Shown: positions 51,806 through 60,578 of the stretch, piece after piece
How positions within the stretch are numbered: the stretch's first letter is position 1
How the letters are laid out: each line of letters begins with the position of its first letter
Origin: Pseudomonas fluorescens
GTDB taxonomy: Bacteria > Pseudomonadota > Gammaproteobacteria > Pseudomonadales > Pseudomonadaceae
Assembly: GCF_000968015.1 (NCBI RefSeq)
Contig: NZ_LACH01000049.1
Coordinates: forward strand, 1 to 64,000
Direction: 5' to 3'
DNA length: 64,000 bases
Program-made: the position numbers and the translations under genes
The notes under the pieces: model-generated
Told to the model about the DNA's origin: nothing
Databases searched by the model: none
What the model saw: only the letters and a program-made list of their open reading frames with translations

Positions 51806-52459
51806 TTAGAACGGTTGCTCAGCCTGAGGAACGGCGCGCTTTTGCTGGCACAGCAAAACCACGCACTCGCTGACGAAGGCCCCGGCCACCGCCAACGCCA
51901 TGTCTTTCTGTGAATCCCAGGGATCGTTCTGCGCGCCGATGAAGGCACGCGAGGTGTCATCGCCCAGGTAGGCGCCACCGATCCATTCCACCAGCTCGTA
52001 AATGGCCGACGTCGACAGAATGATGTTCAACGCCATAAACACCAACCAGAAACCCCGCAACGGCGTCAGGCGCACCAACACTTCTCGAATGGGGTAGGCC
52101 ATCAACAGCCCATAGCTCAGATGGACCAGCCGATCAAAATGATTGCGATGCAACCCCAGCGCTTTATCGAGGCTCACCCCGGTCAAGGCTGAACACCATT
52201 GGTCATACGGCACCTTGGCATAGGTGTAGTGAGAACCCAGTTCGTGAATGCACAGGAAAACGAATACCAGGCTGATGGAAACGGCCGACAGGCGAAACCG
52301 GCCGGAGACAGCCAACAGTGTGCCCACCAGGAACAACACCAACAGGTTCTCCAGTGCCCAATCCACTCGGCTGCGGGGTGAATAACCCGACACCACGATG
52401 ATCAACACAAACAGCATCAGCAGCGTCAGGTCGTATCGCTGGTGTGCCTTGGGCTGCAT
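51806..52459 (-). CDS. DUF2238 (YjdF-like) membrane protein
   Basis: The product is 217 residues with about six hydrophobic segments. The conserved DUF2238 elements are present: FLCIHELGSHYTYAKVPY, GLHRNHFDRLVHLSYGLL and NDPWDSQKDMALAVAGA, with His and Asp residues that could bind metal within the membrane. The family's biochemical role is unknown. It is a single gene, 346 bases before which lies galT. Confidence 0.75.
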   Translation of the reverse strand: MQPKAHQRYDLTLLMLFVLIIVVSGYSPRSRVDWALENLLVLFLVGTLLAVSGRFRLSAVSISLVFVFLCIHELGSHYTYAKVPYDQWCSALTGVSLDKALGLHRNHFDRLVHLSYGLLMAYPIREVLVRLTPLRGFWLVFMALNIILSTSAIYELVEWIGGAYLGDDTSRAFIGAQNDPWDSQKDMALAVAGAFVSECVVLLCQQKRAVPQAEQPF

Positions 52460-52975
52460 GGTTTGAGCTCCTCAAAGCGAAGAATGACGACGGCTCTTGA
52501 GTCCTTCTACATGGATCAACCGATCGCGAGTCCGGTTCAGGCACACCGACAAAAGGCAGCCCTCACAGCGTCATCGTCCAGAACGTGCGTAAGTAACGGT
52601 TTTCCCGCGTCTATGCTTCGAATAGACGCGGGGCCTCCCCATGCCGCCAGTAAAAGACTCTGCCTATCACGACCCAATACTCCCCCTATTAGCTGACTTC
52701 CCAACTGGGGTCTAACCTTATTCGAGCGCCGGCACCATAAGCCGGCCGGTCAAGAGCTGATAAGGAGATAGGAATGGGTCAGAAGCCTGACTAAACCTGC
52801 CGTGGCCACCGTGCAGGCAACTCGATTGCCGCTGTTCAGAATTCCCGTGTGATCAAAACAATCAGTTGATCAAACTGCTGGCCCTGCAGCCTGTGTCATT
52901 GGTTTCGCCCGTTGCTGTTTAACGCCCGCGTTGGGCCGGATAGCCGGATGAATACGACCAAAAGGTAGCTCACAC
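52460..52975. other. intergenic region upstream of katG
   Basis: No convincing gene was found in these 516 bases. It contains a perfect 11-bp hairpin CCCGCGTCTAT / ATAGACGCGGG (52604-52614 and 52622-52632, loop 7) without a T-run on either side. The katG promoter and any peroxide-responsive operator should lie in the right part, but I could not point to a clear site. AAAAGGTAG gives a moderate ribosome site for katG. Confidence 0.5.
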
Positions 52976-55231
52976 ATGGCAAACGAATCGAAATGCCCGT
53001 TTATTGGCGCCGCTGGCGGTGGCACGACGAACCGCGACTGGTGGCCCAACCAACTGAATCTGAAGATCCTCCATCAGCACTCGTCCCTGTCCGACCCCAT
53101 GGACGAGGGCTTCAACTACGCCGAAGCATTCAAAAGCCTGGACTTTGAAGCGGTCAAAAGAGACCTGACTGCGTTGATGACCGATTCCCAGGACTGGTGG
53201 CCGGCGGACTTCGGTCACTACGGGCCACTCTTCATTCGCATGGCCTGGCACGCCGCCGGTACGTACCGCACCGGTGACGGTCGTGGTGGCGCCGGTTCCG
53301 GCCAGCAACGCTTCGCGCCGCTCAACAGTTGGCCGGACAACGTCAGCCTCGACAAGGCGCGCCGGCTGCTCTGGCCGATCAAGCAAAAGTACGGTCGTAA
53401 AATTTCCTGGGCGGATCTGATCGTCCTCACCGGCAACGTCGCGCTGGAGTCCATGGGCTTCAAGACCTTTGGCTTTTCCGGCGGTCGCCCGGACGTCTGG
53501 GAACCGGATGAAGACGTCTATTGGGGCTCGGAAAACAAATGGCTGGGTGGCGACACCCGCTACGGCAAAAAAAACGAGCCCATGCAAGAACCTGGCGAAG
53601 GCCCACTCGTAGCTGAGCCAGGGGAAAATGAGGAGAGCCGCACCGACCAGGGGCGCAACCTGGAGAACCCGCTCGCCGCCGTGCAAATGGGCTTGATCTA
53701 CGTGAACCCGGAAGGACCGGAAGGCAACCCCGACCCGGTCGCGGCCGGGAAGGACATCCGCGAAACCTTCGCGCGCATGGCGATGAATGACGAAGAAACC
53801 GTGGCACTGATCGCCGGCGGTCACGCCTTCGGCAAGACCCACGGCGCTGGACCTGCCGACAATGTCGGTGCCGAGCCCGAAGCCGCTGGCCTCGAACAAC
53901 AAGGCTTTGGCTGGAAGAACAGCTTCGGCACCGGCAAGGGCCCGGACACCATCACCAGCGGCCTGGAAGTGACCTGGACCACCACGCCCACCCGATGGAG
54001 CAACAACTATCTGGAAAACCTGTTCGGCTTCGAGTGGGAACTGAGCAAAAGCCCGGCCGGAGCGAACCAGTGGATACCGAAAAACAATGCCGGCGCCGGC
54101 ATTATTCCTGATGCTCACGACCCGTCAAAACGTCGTAATCCGACCATGCTGACCACCGACCTGTCGCTGCGGTTCGACCCGATCTATGAACCGATTTCGC
54201 GGCGCTTCCTGGCCAATCCAGACCAGTTGGCCGACGCGTTCGCCCGCGCCTGGTTCAAGCTGATCCACCGCGACATGGGTCCCCTCTCCCGCTACCTCGG
54301 CCCGGAAATGCCGAGCGAAGAGCTGCTGTGGCAAGACCCGATTCCAGCGGTCGACCATGCCTTGGTCAACGACAGTGACGTCGCCGCACTCAAGAGCAAA
54401 CTCCTGGCCTCGGGCCTGACCGTCTCGCAGCTTGTATCAACGGCTTGGGCGGCAGCTTCGACCTTCCGTGGCTCCGACAAACGCGGTGGCGCCAACGGTG
54501 GGCGCCTGCGTCTGGCCCCGCAGAAGTTCTGGCAGGCCAACCAGCCTGAGCAATTGGCGAGCGTGCTGGCAAAACTCGAGAGCATCCAAAACGAGTTCAA
54601 CAACAGCGGCAAGAAAATCTCGCTGGCAGACCTGATCGTGCTGGCCGGTAACGCCGGCGTCGAACAGGCGGCGAAAAATGCCGGTCAGACCGTAACGGTG
54701 CCTTTCACACCAGGACGGATGGACGCCTCGCAAGAGCAAACGGACGTGGAGTCTTTCGGCTTCCTCGAACCCATCGCCGATGGCTTCCGCAACTACCTCA
54801 AAGGCAGATACCGCGTCTCAGCCGAGCAGCTGTTGATCGACAAGGCGCAACTGCTGACCCTCACCGCGCCAGAAATGACCGCGCTCATTGGTGGCATGCG
54901 CGTGCTGAACACCAACGTCGGACAAACCAAACACGGTGTATTCACCAAGCAGCCGGAGGCGTTGACCAACGACTTCTTCAAAAACCTGCTGGATATGGGC
55001 GTGGAATGGAAACCGGTGTCGGAGGCTAATGAGGAGTTTGAAGGGCGCGATCGCAAAACCGGCGATTTGAAATGGACCGGCACCCGCGTCGACCTCGTCT
55101 TCGGCTCAAATGCACAGCTGCGAGCGTTGGCTGAAGTCTATGCAACCGCTGATGCGCAGGAGAAGTTCGTCAAAGACTTCGTAGCCGCCTGGGCCAAAGT
55201 GATGGACCTGGATCGCTTCGACGTTAAGTAA
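52976..55231 (+). CDS. katG: catalase-peroxidase KatG
   Basis: The product is 751 residues, full length for KatG, with two homologous haem-peroxidase-like domains (about 45-430 and 440-745). Distal residues Arg88, Trp91 and His92 sit in RMAWHAAGTYR; the Tyr of the Met-Tyr-Trp adduct is in MGLIYVNPEGPEG; the proximal His is in IAGGHAFGKTHGA. It degrades hydrogen peroxide in the cytoplasm. It is monocistronic, closed by a good terminator. Confidence 0.95.
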   Translation: MANESKCPFIGAAGGGTTNRDWWPNQLNLKILHQHSSLSDPMDEGFNYAEAFKSLDFEAVKRDLTALMTDSQDWWPADFGHYGPLFIRMAWHAAGTYRTGDGRGGAGSGQQRFAPLNSWPDNVSLDKARRLLWPIKQKYGRKISWADLIVLTGNVALESMGFKTFGFSGGRPDVWEPDEDVYWGSENKWLGGDTRYGKKNEPMQEPGEGPLVAEPGENEESRTDQGRNLENPLAAVQMGLIYVNPEGPEGNPDPVAAGKDIRETFARMAMNDEETVALIAGGHAFGKTHGAGPADNVGAEPEAAGLEQQGFGWKNSFGTGKGPDTITSGLEVTWTTTPTRWSNNYLENLFGFEWELSKSPAGANQWIPKNNAGAGIIPDAHDPSKRRNPTMLTTDLSLRFDPIYEPISRRFLANPDQLADAFARAWFKLIHRDMGPLSRYLGPEMPSEELLWQDPIPAVDHALVNDSDVAALKSKLLASGLTVSQLVSTAWAAASTFRGSDKRGGANGGRLRLAPQKFWQANQPEQLASVLAKLESIQNEFNNSGKKISLADLIVLAGNAGVEQAAKNAGQTVTVPFTPGRMDASQEQTDVESFGFLEPIADGFRNYLKGRYRVSAEQLLIDKAQLLTLTAPEMTALIGGMRVLNTNVGQTKHGVFTKQPEALTNDFFKNLLDMGVEWKPVSEANEEFEGRDRKTGDLKWTGTRVDLVFGSNAQLRALAEVYATADAQEKFVKDFVAAWAKVMDLDRFDVK

Positions 55232-55254
55232 CACGAGCGGTATCGCTGAAACTG

Positions 55255-55288
55255 CAACGCCTCCCACTGTGGAGGCGTTGTGCTTTTT
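55255..55288 (+). terminator. rho-independent terminator of katG
   Basis: A perfect 10-bp stem (CAACGCCTCC / GGAGGCGTTG) with a 6-base loop, followed by TGCTTTTT, starts 23 bases after the katG stop. Confidence 0.85.
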
Positions 55289-55302
55289 GATTGCAGGAAG
55301 GA

Positions 55303-55386
55303 CTACGTCGGAGAGATCGTGGCCAGGGCACCAATCAAAATGGTCAACACCAGAAATCCACCCAGAAAAATCGCCATCTTGCCCAT
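55303..55386 (-). CDS. 27-residue single-span membrane peptide
   Basis: This short gene on the minus strand reads Met-Gly-Lys-Met-Ala-Ile-Phe-Leu, then an uninterrupted hydrophobic run and ends Ile-Ser-Pro-Thr before TAG. TAGGAGG lies six bases upstream of ATG 55386, an excellent ribosome site. The whole peptide is one transmembrane helix with a positively charged N-terminus. It is transcribed toward the katG terminator. Known small Pseudomonas membrane peptides of this kind have mostly unknown roles; the coding call rests on the ribosome site and composition. Confidence 0.5.
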   Translation of the reverse strand: MGKMAIFLGGFLVLTILIGALATISPT

Positions 55387-55563
55387 TGGGGCCTCCTACA
55401 TTAAGAGTTTGCGGTGCAGCGGTTTCCGCGACTGCGGAGCGTGCCGTTATTGTGAGGCGGAGGCTGTGTGCATTACAGATGCAGATGGCGCAGGAAAATA
55501 CGGATCAGAACACCGAATTGGGGCTAGATCGCCTTTAAACGTCAATTGCGCCAGGATCTATTT

Positions 55564-55651
55564 ATGCCGCTGAGTTTTCATAAAATGCACGCCAATGGCG
55601 ATGACTTCATTATTGTGGACTCGCGAAACGCGGCCAATCCAATGACAAGTA
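55564..55651 (+). pseudogene. dapF-like 5' fragment
   Basis: The reading frame starts MPLSFHKMHANGDDFIIVD and matches the opening of diaminopimelate epimerase (the LxFxKMHGxGNDFxxxD pattern, with Ala-Asn for Gly-Leu). After about 29 residues (ending NPMTS) the resemblance stops and the frame runs into unrelated sequence. A full DapF is about 275 residues, so only about a tenth remains. An AGGAT upstream may be its old ribosome site. It looks like the left side of a deletion or insertion junction. Confidence 0.6.
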
Positions 55652-55898
55652 CCCTGAATTGGCAGCAGACGAGTCAATCAAGCAAAAGAGCATCAAGCCT
55701 ATTTCTATTGAGGTGGTCAAGCAGGCTGGTGGTTGGGGCGGAGCTATTGCTGGAGCAAGGATAGGTGTCGTCGCGGGTGCTGCGGTTGGCATCGAAACGG
55801 GTCCCGGAGCAATCGTTAGTGGAGCTGTCGGAGGGATTATCTTCGGCACCGCAGGTTATTTCGGGGCCAGTTGGCTCACCGAATACCTACAGGACTGA
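55644..55898 (+). pseudogene. C-terminal remnant of a glycine-zipper protein (effector-like)
   Basis: An open frame begins inside the dapF-like fragment without a plausible start of its own (the first possible codon is TTG 55659) and ends at 55898. It encodes a charged segment (ADESIKQKSIKP) then a glycine-rich amphipathic stretch (GGAIAGARIGVVAGAAVG, GAIVSGAVGGIIFGTAGYFG). Such glycine-zipper tails close many secreted toxins and type VI effectors. Lack of an N-terminus suggests a truncated remnant, but a short functional peptide cannot be ruled out. Confidence 0.5.
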
Positions 55899-55906
55899 GA
55901 CAGATC

Positions 55907-56530
55907 ATGAGCATTTTTAGTCGTATCAAAGCCCTCATAAAGCAGGAGCAGAAAGAGCAAATCGTCGGATATTCCATACCAGAACTGAAGTCGATTTTTA
56001 CTAAGTCTTTATTAAATATTGATCCTCCCCTACCCGACTATCCGCAAAACACGTCTTTGGAGGACATAGGCATTCCAGCCTACTACTCTCCATTTTTAAT
56101 CGGCAACGAAGATACTCGTAAGTTTTTGACGCTCGTCGAAGACAACTTCACGTATGCGACTGAAAAAACGTTTAACGAACTACCCGTAAAGCAGTATGTA
56201 AACACTCAAAAAACTGAGCACTTGGTGTTTTTCATATCTACCAGAGAATTCAACTCTGTGACTGTACGACTGGTCACCAATAATGTTGATTTCTTGGCCA
56301 GCATTGCTCGCGAGAAATTCTCCGTGCCTCCTCCATGGATTGTTTTCGAGAAGTACAACCCTTCTTGGTGGGGAGGCGATATGCAAGGCGCTCAGGGATA
56401 CTATAACGACAGCTACTTCTCACCGTTTTTCACAAATTTAAGCGCAGCAGAAAGGGAAATTTATTACGCAAGATACAGCGCTCCGAATGATTGGATAAAA
56501 AGCTTGAAATTAATGTACGACGTTGAGTGA
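55907..56530 (+). CDS. hypothetical protein, possible immunity protein
   Basis: This 207-residue protein of unknown family starts at ATG 55907, 8 bases after the preceding frame. It is rich in Phe, Tyr, Asn and Ser, has one Trp-rich stretch (NPSWWGGDMQG) and no signal peptide or membrane span. The base composition is clearly more AT-rich than in neighbouring genes, which suggests horizontal transfer. Its place directly after an effector-like tail is where immunity genes usually lie, so that is the best working idea; the sequence alone does not prove it. Confidence 0.55.
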   Translation: MSIFSRIKALIKQEQKEQIVGYSIPELKSIFTKSLLNIDPPLPDYPQNTSLEDIGIPAYYSPFLIGNEDTRKFLTLVEDNFTYATEKTFNELPVKQYVNTQKTEHLVFFISTREFNSVTVRLVTNNVDFLASIAREKFSVPPPWIVFEKYNPSWWGGDMQGAQGYYNDSYFSPFFTNLSAAEREIYYARYSAPNDWIKSLKLMYDVE

Positions 56531-56564
56531 TCGTTTACGTTTCTGGGGCCGCTTCGCAGCCCAA

Positions 56565-56586
56565 CGGAGGCAAGCCCCCTCGCCAC
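56565..56586. repeat. single REP unit (GTGGCGAGGGGGCTTGCC family)
   Basis: The minus strand reads GTGGCGAGGGGGCTTGCC, the same family as the unit at 6883-6908. No inverted partner is seen nearby. Confidence 0.6.
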
Positions 56587-56642
56587 AAAAAACTCGCCAG
56601 CCTTAGCATTTCGTAATCTGCAAGATCGAATTGCGCCCACAA

Positions 56643-56679
56643 AAAAGCCCACTGACCGTCACCGGTTCAGTGGGCTTTT
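56643..56679 (-). terminator. rho-independent terminator of mqo
   Basis: AAAAGCCCACTGA and TCAGTGGGCTTTT form a 13-bp stem around an 11-base loop, and the minus-strand transcript ends in a run of six U. It lies 14 bases past the mqo stop. Confidence 0.88.
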
Positions 56680-56693
56680 GATTACGTCTCTAG

Positions 56694-58340
56694 TTACAGA
56701 GCCATATCAGTCGCAGCATTAGCCTTCGGCGCCTTAGCCGGAGCAGCCGGAGCAGCAGCCGGAGCCGCCACCTGACCAATCGCCGGCGGCGGAGTCAGCT
56801 GCAACACCTTGGCGGTGTAAGCCCACTCCTCAGCCACTTTCTCAGGGCTGCCATTCAACTGAGTGCCGTAGCTCGGCACGATCTGATGCAGCTTCTCCTG
56901 CCAGGCCGGGGAAGCAACCTTGTCTTTGAACACTTTCTGCAGCACGGTCAGCATGATCGGTGCAGCCGTCGAAGCGCCCGGCGATGCGCCCAGCAGACCA
57001 GCGATGCTGCCGTCTTGCGAGGCAACAATCTCAGTACCCAACTTCAGCACGCCACCGGCAGCTTCATCACGTTTGATGATTTGCACGCGCTGGCCGGCTT
57101 GCCACAGGCGCCAGTCTTCGGCTTTGGCGTTCGGGAAGTATTCTTTCAGGGCGTTGAGGCGGTCTTCGTCAGACAGCATCAGTTGGCCAGCCAGGTACTC
57201 GACCAGCGGGTATTCCTTGATGCCGACTTTGGTCATTGGCCACACGTTGTGCGTGGTGGTGGTGGTCAGCAGGTCCAGGTACGAGCCTTCTTTCAGGAAC
57301 TTGGTGCTGAAGGTCGCGAATGGGCCAAACAGAATGACGCGCTTGCCGTCCAGGACACGGGTGTCCAGGTGCGGAACCGACATCGGCGGTGCGCCAACGG
57401 AGGCTTTGCCATAGGCCTTGGCCAAGTGTTGCTCGGCGATGGTCGGGTTCTCGGTCACCAGGAACGAGCCGCCTACCGGGAAGCCTGCGTATTCCTTGGC
57501 TTCAGGAATGCCGGACTTCTGCAGCAGGTGCAGTGCACCGCCGCCCGCGCCGATGAACACGAACTTGGCGTCGGTTTCGGTTTTGGTGCCGTCTTTCAGG
57601 TTTTTGTAGCTGACGCGCCAGCTGCCATCTTCGTTCTTGGTGATGTCTTGCACTTCGCTAGACAGTTTCAAGTCGAACTTTGGCGTGGTTTGCAGATGCG
57701 CAACGAACTGGCGGGTGATCTCGCCGAAGTTCACGTCGGTACCGATCGGAGACCAGGTGGCCGCGACTTTCTGGTTCGGGTCACGCCCTTCCATCATCAG
57801 CGGAACCCACTTCTTGATCACAGCCGGGTCTTCGGAGTACTGCATGCCGGCGAACAGCGGGCTCGCTTGCAGGGCTTCGTAGCGCTTTTTCAGGAACTTG
57901 ATGTTGTCATCGCCCCACACAAAGCTCATGTGTGGCGTGGAGTTGATGAACGAACGCGGGTTCTTCAGCACGCCTTGCTGAACCTGCCAGGCCCAGAACT
58001 GACGGGAGATCTGGAAGGCTTCGTTGATTTCAACGGCTTTCGGGATCTGAACGTTGCCTTTATCGTCTTCCGGGGTGTAGTTCAACTCGGCCAGGGCGGA
58101 GTGACCGGTACCGGCGTTGTTCCAGCCGTTGGAGCTTTCCAGGGCGACGCCGTCGAGGCGCTCGACCATTTCCATCGACATACCCGGTTCCAGCTCATTG
58201 AGCCAGACACCGAGGGTCGCGCTCATGATGCCGCCGCCAATCAGCAGCACATCGACTTTCTTTGCCTCTTCCGCTTGCGCGGACGCGATCCCCATCGACA
58301 AAGCCAGCCCCAGCAGAGCCGTGTTCATTTTTTTAAACAT
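56694..58340 (-). CDS. mqo: malate:quinone oxidoreductase
   Basis: This 548-residue FAD enzyme oxidises malate to oxaloacetate and reduces quinone at the membrane. After a signal-like N-terminus (ending IASAQA) it has VDVLLIGGGIMSATLGVWL (FAD site), GWNNAGTGHSALAELNYTP and VFIGAGGGALHLLQKSGI, all typical of Mqo. The last 40 residues are an Ala/Pro/Lys-rich tail (AAPAAAPAAPAKAPKA) beyond the core. AGGTG six bases before ATG 58340 sets the start. It is monocistronic with its own terminator. Confidence 0.93.
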   Translation of the reverse strand: MFKKMNTALLGLALSMGIASAQAEEAKKVDVLLIGGGIMSATLGVWLNELEPGMSMEMVERLDGVALESSNGWNNAGTGHSALAELNYTPEDDKGNVQIPKAVEINEAFQISRQFWAWQVQQGVLKNPRSFINSTPHMSFVWGDDNIKFLKKRYEALQASPLFAGMQYSEDPAVIKKWVPLMMEGRDPNQKVAATWSPIGTDVNFGEITRQFVAHLQTTPKFDLKLSSEVQDITKNEDGSWRVSYKNLKDGTKTETDAKFVFIGAGGGALHLLQKSGIPEAKEYAGFPVGGSFLVTENPTIAEQHLAKAYGKASVGAPPMSVPHLDTRVLDGKRVILFGPFATFSTKFLKEGSYLDLLTTTTTHNVWPMTKVGIKEYPLVEYLAGQLMLSDEDRLNALKEYFPNAKAEDWRLWQAGQRVQIIKRDEAAGGVLKLGTEIVASQDGSIAGLLGASPGASTAAPIMLTVLQKVFKDKVASPAWQEKLHQIVPSYGTQLNGSPEKVAEEWAYTAKVLQLTPPPAIGQVAAPAAAPAAPAKAPKANAATDMAL

Positions 58341-58726
58341 GTGTAGCACCTATGATAAAACGCCATCCGCCCTTCCATCCCCACGCTTGAGGCCCCTGGT
58401 TCACGGCATGCAGGCAGCATGCTGTGGGTTGCGCACGCATAAGGATTGGAGGGTGGGCACACAAGGCCGATGTGTCTCCATCGACCTCAGTTTATATGTC
58501 CCTACTGAACTGACTTTTTATCGTTATTGGCTTCAGCTACTTGAGCGACAGTGATTCTGTTGGCGCGTCTCGAGGACACGCAAACTGAATAGGTCAAAGC
58601 AAGTTAGGGCGAAGAATATCACGACACGGCAAACCCGCGCGTCTGTTCCCGACTTGATAGTCCGGGCTCGAGCGCTGAGCCCACTATACTCATCGTGATT
58701 TTCCGACGAGCCTGTGAGGAGCAGTC
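58341..58726. other. divergent intergenic region mqo/ilvD
   Basis: These 386 bases contain the promoters of both genes. I saw no convincing gene, repeat or operator. A GAGGAGC ribosome site precedes ilvD. Confidence 0.5.
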
Positions 58727-60409
58727 ATGAGCGACAAAAACGATTTGCGCAAATATTCCTCCCAAGTGGTCGACGGCGTGGAACGCGCGCCGGGACGATC
58801 CATGCTGCGCGCAGTGGGTTTCACGGATGAGGACTTCAAGAAACCGCAGATCGGCATCGCCTCCACCTGGGCGATGGTCACGCCCTGCAACATGCACATC
58901 GACAAACTGGCGATTGAAGCCGAAAAAGGCGCGAATGCCGCTGGCGCCAAGGGCGTCATTTTCAACACGATCACCATTTCCGACGGCATCGCCAACGGCA
59001 CCGAAGGCATGAAGTATTCGCTGGTGTCGCGGGAAGTGATCGCCGATTCCATTGAAGTCGTGGCCGGTTGCGAAGGCTTTGACGGCCTGGTAACCGTGGG
59101 TGGTTGTGACAAGAACATGCCGGGCTGCCTAATCGGCATGGCACGACTGAACCGCCCTTCCATCTTCGTCTATGGCGGCACCATCCGGCCGGGTGCCGGC
59201 CACACCGATATCATCTCCGTGTTCGAAGCCGTGGGTCAGAACGCGCGCGGGGATATCAGCGAGATTCAGGTCAAGCAAATCGAGGAAGTGGCAATTCCAG
59301 GCCCTGGTTCCTGCGGCGGCATGTACACGGCCAACACCATGGCTTCGGCGATTGAAGCGTTGGGCATGAGCCTGCCCGGTTCCAGCTCTCAGGAGGCCGT
59401 CGGCAGCGACAAGGCGTCGGACAGTTTCCGCGCCGGTCAGCAGGTCATGGAGCTGCTCAAACGAGACATCAAACCGCGCGACATCATGACCCGCAAGGCC
59501 TTTGAAAATGCGATTCGGGTGGTGATCGCGCTCGCCGGCTCGACCAATGCCGTGCTGCATCTTCTGGCCATGGCGCATGCCGTGGATGTCGAGCTGACGC
59601 TGGATGATTTCGTCGAGCTGGGCAAGGTGTCCCCGGTGGTGGCCGACCTGCGCCCCAGCGGCAAATACATGATGAGTGAACTGGTGGCCATCGGCGGCAT
59701 TCAGCCGCTGATGAAGCGCATGCTCGCCGCCGGGATGCTGCATGGTGATGCACTGACGGTCACCGGCAAAACCCTGGCCGAAAACCTGGAAAACGTGCCC
59801 GATTACCCCGAAGGTCAGGACGTGATCCTGCCCTTCGACCAACCGATCAAAAAGGACTCCCATTTAGTGGTGCTGCGCGGCAACCTTTCGCCCACCGGTG
59901 CCGTGGCCAAGATCACCGGCAAGGAAGGTTTGCGCTTTGAAGGCACGGCGCGGGTGTATCACGGCGAGGAAGGTGCGCTGGCTGGTATCCTCAACGGCGA
60001 AGTCAAAGCCGGTGACGTAATCGTAATCCGCTACGAAGGTCCAAAAGGTGGCCCGGGCATGCGTGAAATGCTTTCGCCGACGTCGGCGGTCATGGGCAAA
60101 GGGCTGGGCAAGGACGTTGCGCTGATCACCGACGGCCGTTTCTCCGGCGGTTCACATGGGTTCGTGGTGGGTCATATCACGCCCGAAGCCTTTGATGGCG
60201 GGCCGATCGCGCTGATTGAAGACGGCGACAAGATCACCATCGACGCCGAAACACGGCAGATTACGGTCGATGTTTCTGACGCCGAACTGGCCGAGCGCAA
60301 GACCCGCTGGGTGCGCCCGGAATCCAAGTACAAACGCGGGGTGTTGGCGAAGTACGCGAAGACCGTGTCCAGCGCCTCGGAAGGCGCGGTGACGGATAAA
60401 TATCTCTAG
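58727..60409 (+). CDS. ilvD: dihydroxy-acid dehydratase, 560-residue form
   Basis: This iron-sulfur enzyme of valine and isoleucine synthesis dehydrates dihydroxy acids. The three cluster cysteines are Cys54 (TPCNMH), Cys127 (GGCDKNMPGC) and Cys196 (GPGSCGGMYTANTM). At 560 residues it is the shorter form that usually carries a [2Fe-2S] cluster and is common in actinobacteria and fungi, while the main Pseudomonas IlvD is about 610. It may be a second copy. GTGAGGAG precedes ATG 58727. Confidence 0.9.
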   Translation: MSDKNDLRKYSSQVVDGVERAPGRSMLRAVGFTDEDFKKPQIGIASTWAMVTPCNMHIDKLAIEAEKGANAAGAKGVIFNTITISDGIANGTEGMKYSLVSREVIADSIEVVAGCEGFDGLVTVGGCDKNMPGCLIGMARLNRPSIFVYGGTIRPGAGHTDIISVFEAVGQNARGDISEIQVKQIEEVAIPGPGSCGGMYTANTMASAIEALGMSLPGSSSQEAVGSDKASDSFRAGQQVMELLKRDIKPRDIMTRKAFENAIRVVIALAGSTNAVLHLLAMAHAVDVELTLDDFVELGKVSPVVADLRPSGKYMMSELVAIGGIQPLMKRMLAAGMLHGDALTVTGKTLAENLENVPDYPEGQDVILPFDQPIKKDSHLVVLRGNLSPTGAVAKITGKEGLRFEGTARVYHGEEGALAGILNGEVKAGDVIVIRYEGPKGGPGMREMLSPTSAVMGKGLGKDVALITDGRFSGGSHGFVVGHITPEAFDGGPIALIEDGDKITIDAETRQITVDVSDAELAERKTRWVRPESKYKRGVLAKYAKTVSSASEGAVTDKYL

Positions 60410-60435
60410 GCGTTCGATATTGTCAGGGCTGACGC

Positions 60436-60530
60436 CTTCGCGAGCAGGCTCGCTCCCACATTGAATCGCTGCGTACACAAATGTTGTGTACGACAAAGAT
60501 CCAGTGTGGGAGCGAGCCTGCTCGCGAAGG
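60436..60530. repeat. REP pair (GTGGGAGCGAGC family)
   Basis: Arms at 60436-60460 and 60504-60530 are inverted; between them lies a separate 9-bp palindrome CGTACACAA / TTGTGTACG (60472-60492), so the element has three nested dyads. It follows the ilvD gene. Confidence 0.85.
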
Positions 60531-60578
60531 GGCCCTTACAGACAGCACTACAATGGCAAGATAACTAGCGGCTGTATC

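Noticed and set aside
52604..52632. 11-bp hairpin as a terminator or small RNA end
   Set aside because: There is no T-run on either side and no promoter or transcript boundary I can identify; noted only as a structure.
52970..54118. 382-codon open frame antisense to katG
   Set aside because: No start signal or domain; KatG active-site motifs occupy the plus strand.
55280..55573. 97-codon plus-strand frame after katG
   Set aside because: It starts inside the katG terminator, has no ribosome site, and overlaps the better supported small membrane peptide on the other strand.
56886..58346. 486-codon open frame antisense to mqo
   Set aside because: It mirrors the mqo codons throughout and shows no protein-family pattern.
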